A DNA stretch of 46,336 nucleotides from Oscillospiraceae bacterium (GTDB lineage Bacteria > Bacillota > Clostridia > Oscillospirales > Oscillospiraceae), in assembly GCA_017461445.1 (NCBI GenBank), contig JAFTXW010000035.1, positions 1-46,336 on the forward strand, written 5' to 3'. Shown piece by piece: positions 45,869 through 46,336 of this stretch. Each line of letters starts with the position of its first letter. Positions within the stretch are counted from its first letter, which is position 1. The translations under genes and the position numbers were made by a program. The notes beneath the pieces are model-generated. The model had not been told where the DNA came from. It did not search any database and worked only from the letters and a program-made list of their open reading frames with translations.

Positions 45869-45903
45869 CCGCTGATGCAGTTACGCATCAGCGGCTCTTT
45901 TGC
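45869..45903 (+). terminator. Terminator of the lipoprotein-DUF1638 operon
   Basis: GCCGCTGATGC and GCATCAGCGGC form a perfect 11-bp stem with a six-base loop, followed by TCTTTT. Confidence 0.9.
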
Positions 45904-45907
45904 GCAA

Positions 45908-46045
45908 CTTATTGTACCTTATCAAAACCGATCCTACCTCTGCTGGACCATGTCGCCGGAAATCAGCAGTGTGATTGAATACTCTCCTGAAGCTGTGTCC
46001 GAGGAAAGCATATTCCGGATGGCAGAGAGTGTTCCTGTGTCATAA
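45908..46045 (+). pseudogene. C-terminal gene fragment, DUF4367-like
   Basis: An open frame without start, directly after the terminator, reads NRSYLCWTMSPEISSVIEY then SPEAVSEESIFRMAESV to a TAA at 46043-46045. A Trp-containing strand followed by EEsIxRMAESV is what I would expect at the end of a DUF4367-type extracellular domain. The upstream part is missing, so it is a remnant. Family call is tentative. Confidence 0.35.
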
Positions 46046-46052
46046 AAGAAAA

Positions 46053-46098
46053 ATCCCGCGGATTATCCTGTCTTATCAGGAAAACCGCGGGATAAAAA
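46053..46098 (+). terminator. Hairpin after the DUF4367-like fragment
   Basis: ATCCCGCGG and CCGCGGGAT enclose a smaller CCTG/CAGG stem. No good T-run follows on the plus strand, but AAAAA precedes it, so it could act on either strand; most likely a relic terminator of the lost gene. Confidence 0.5.
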
Positions 46099-46107
46099 GT
46101 AATTTGA

Positions 46108-46145
46108 GCAAAAGAAATCCCACCTGATTACTCAGGTGGGATTCT
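46108..46145 (-). terminator. Terminator of the tRNA operon
   Basis: AATCCCACCTGA and TCAGGTGGGATT form a 12-bp stem; on the minus strand it is followed by TCTTTTG. It lies about 55 bases downstream of tRNA-Glu. Confidence 0.75.
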
Positions 46146-46199
46146 TTCAGTGAACGCAAATCATTCCTCACGATGTGCAGGGTTCGTATTTGCGCGTCA

Positions 46200-46274
46200 T
46201 GGTGACCCGTACGGGAATCGAACCCATGTTACCGCCGTGAAAGGGCGGTGTCTTAACCGCTTGACCAACGGGCC
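46200..46274 (-). tRNA. tRNA-Glu (anticodon UUC)
   Basis: Minus-strand cloverleaf: acceptor GGCCCGT with ACGGGTC (one G-U), anticodon stem CCGCC with GGCGG, loop CTTTCAC giving anticodon TTC, T arm TGGGTTCGAATCCCG, and an encoded CCA (46200-46202). Confidence 0.93.
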
Positions 46275-46336
46275 TGGTAGCGGCAATCTGATTCGAACAG
46301 ATGACATACCGGGTATGAACCGGCTACTCTACCAAC
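46275..46336 (-). tRNA. tRNA-Met (anticodon CAU), 5' end outside the window
   Basis: Minus-strand tRNA abutting tRNA-Glu: anticodon stem GCCGG with CCGGT, loop TTCATAC giving CAT, T arm ending at TGCCGCTA with encoded CCA (46275-46277). The lack of three G-C pairs in the anticodon stem points to the elongator form. The first acceptor bases are cut off. Confidence 0.85.

Overview
The window looks like a chromosomal stretch of an anaerobic gut Firmicute, most likely Clostridia (Oscillospiraceae-like). The reasons are a GC content in the mid-50s, strong AGGAGG ribosome sites, near-consensus sigma-A promoters with 17-bp spacers, a T-box leader, ECF transporters, a type III glutamine synthetase and a cobamide salvage cluster. 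The species call is inference; no rRNA is present.

Left part (1-15 kb): sulfur metabolism. A polar amino acid ABC transporter (141-3202, minus) lies behind a consensus promoter, a perfect dyad operator, a 42-codon Met/Cys-rich leader peptide and an intrinsic terminator, which together look like a peptide-sensing attenuator. Next is a six-gene minus-strand operon (10127-3736) behind a T-box: a trans-sulfuration enzyme, a MalY-type C-S lyase, an esterase, an ATP-grasp ligase, a glutamate-cysteine ligase and a class II glutamine amidohydrolase. The set recalls the EgtA/EgtC/EgtE steps of ergothioneine synthesis without EgtB and EgtD, so it may make or process an undescribed gamma-glutamyl-cysteine-derived metabolite. 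A divergent operon carries a DUF2318 protein, an HMA/TauE/cupredoxin fusion and TcdA. An Rrf2 regulator with three cysteines faces cysK. The same ATTCCTAC/GTAGGAAT words occur at several of these promoters, suggesting a local CymR-like regulon.

Middle part (15-30 kb): nitrogen assimilation and nucleotides. Type III glutamine synthetase has a terminator placed directly after its promoter. It is followed by purA, purB, guaA, glmS, pyrG, carA and carB on the plus strand, so the glutamine producer sits beside four glutamine-dependent amidotransferase systems. A small gene between them is apparently split by a hairpin-rich element.

Right part (30-46 kb): a truncated serine recombinase and XRE regulator mark an old mobile element. 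A long minus-strand cobamide cluster follows: two EcfT paralogues, a fused double EcfA ATPase, an S component, a membrane-anchored protein with the intrinsic factor/transcobalamin layout (alpha toroid plus DUF4430), a CbiR-like remodelling hydrolase, CobT, CobU, CobS, CobC, a second short CobU-like protein, a frameshifted DUF2284 protein and small helper proteins. Three cobalamin riboswitches lie at 42.8-43.8 kb, one on minus and two in tandem on plus. The plus pair precedes a lipoprotein with three tandem DUF4430 domains, a DUF1638 protein and an internally duplicated 77-aa protein. The inferred job is capture, uptake and remodelling of external corrinoids. The window closes with tRNA-Glu and a partial tRNA-Met.

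Palindromic and multi-hairpin intergenic elements recur through the window (14.9, 17.8, 30.0, 36.7, 42.7 and 43.5 kb). Two of them lie inside riboswitch leaders.
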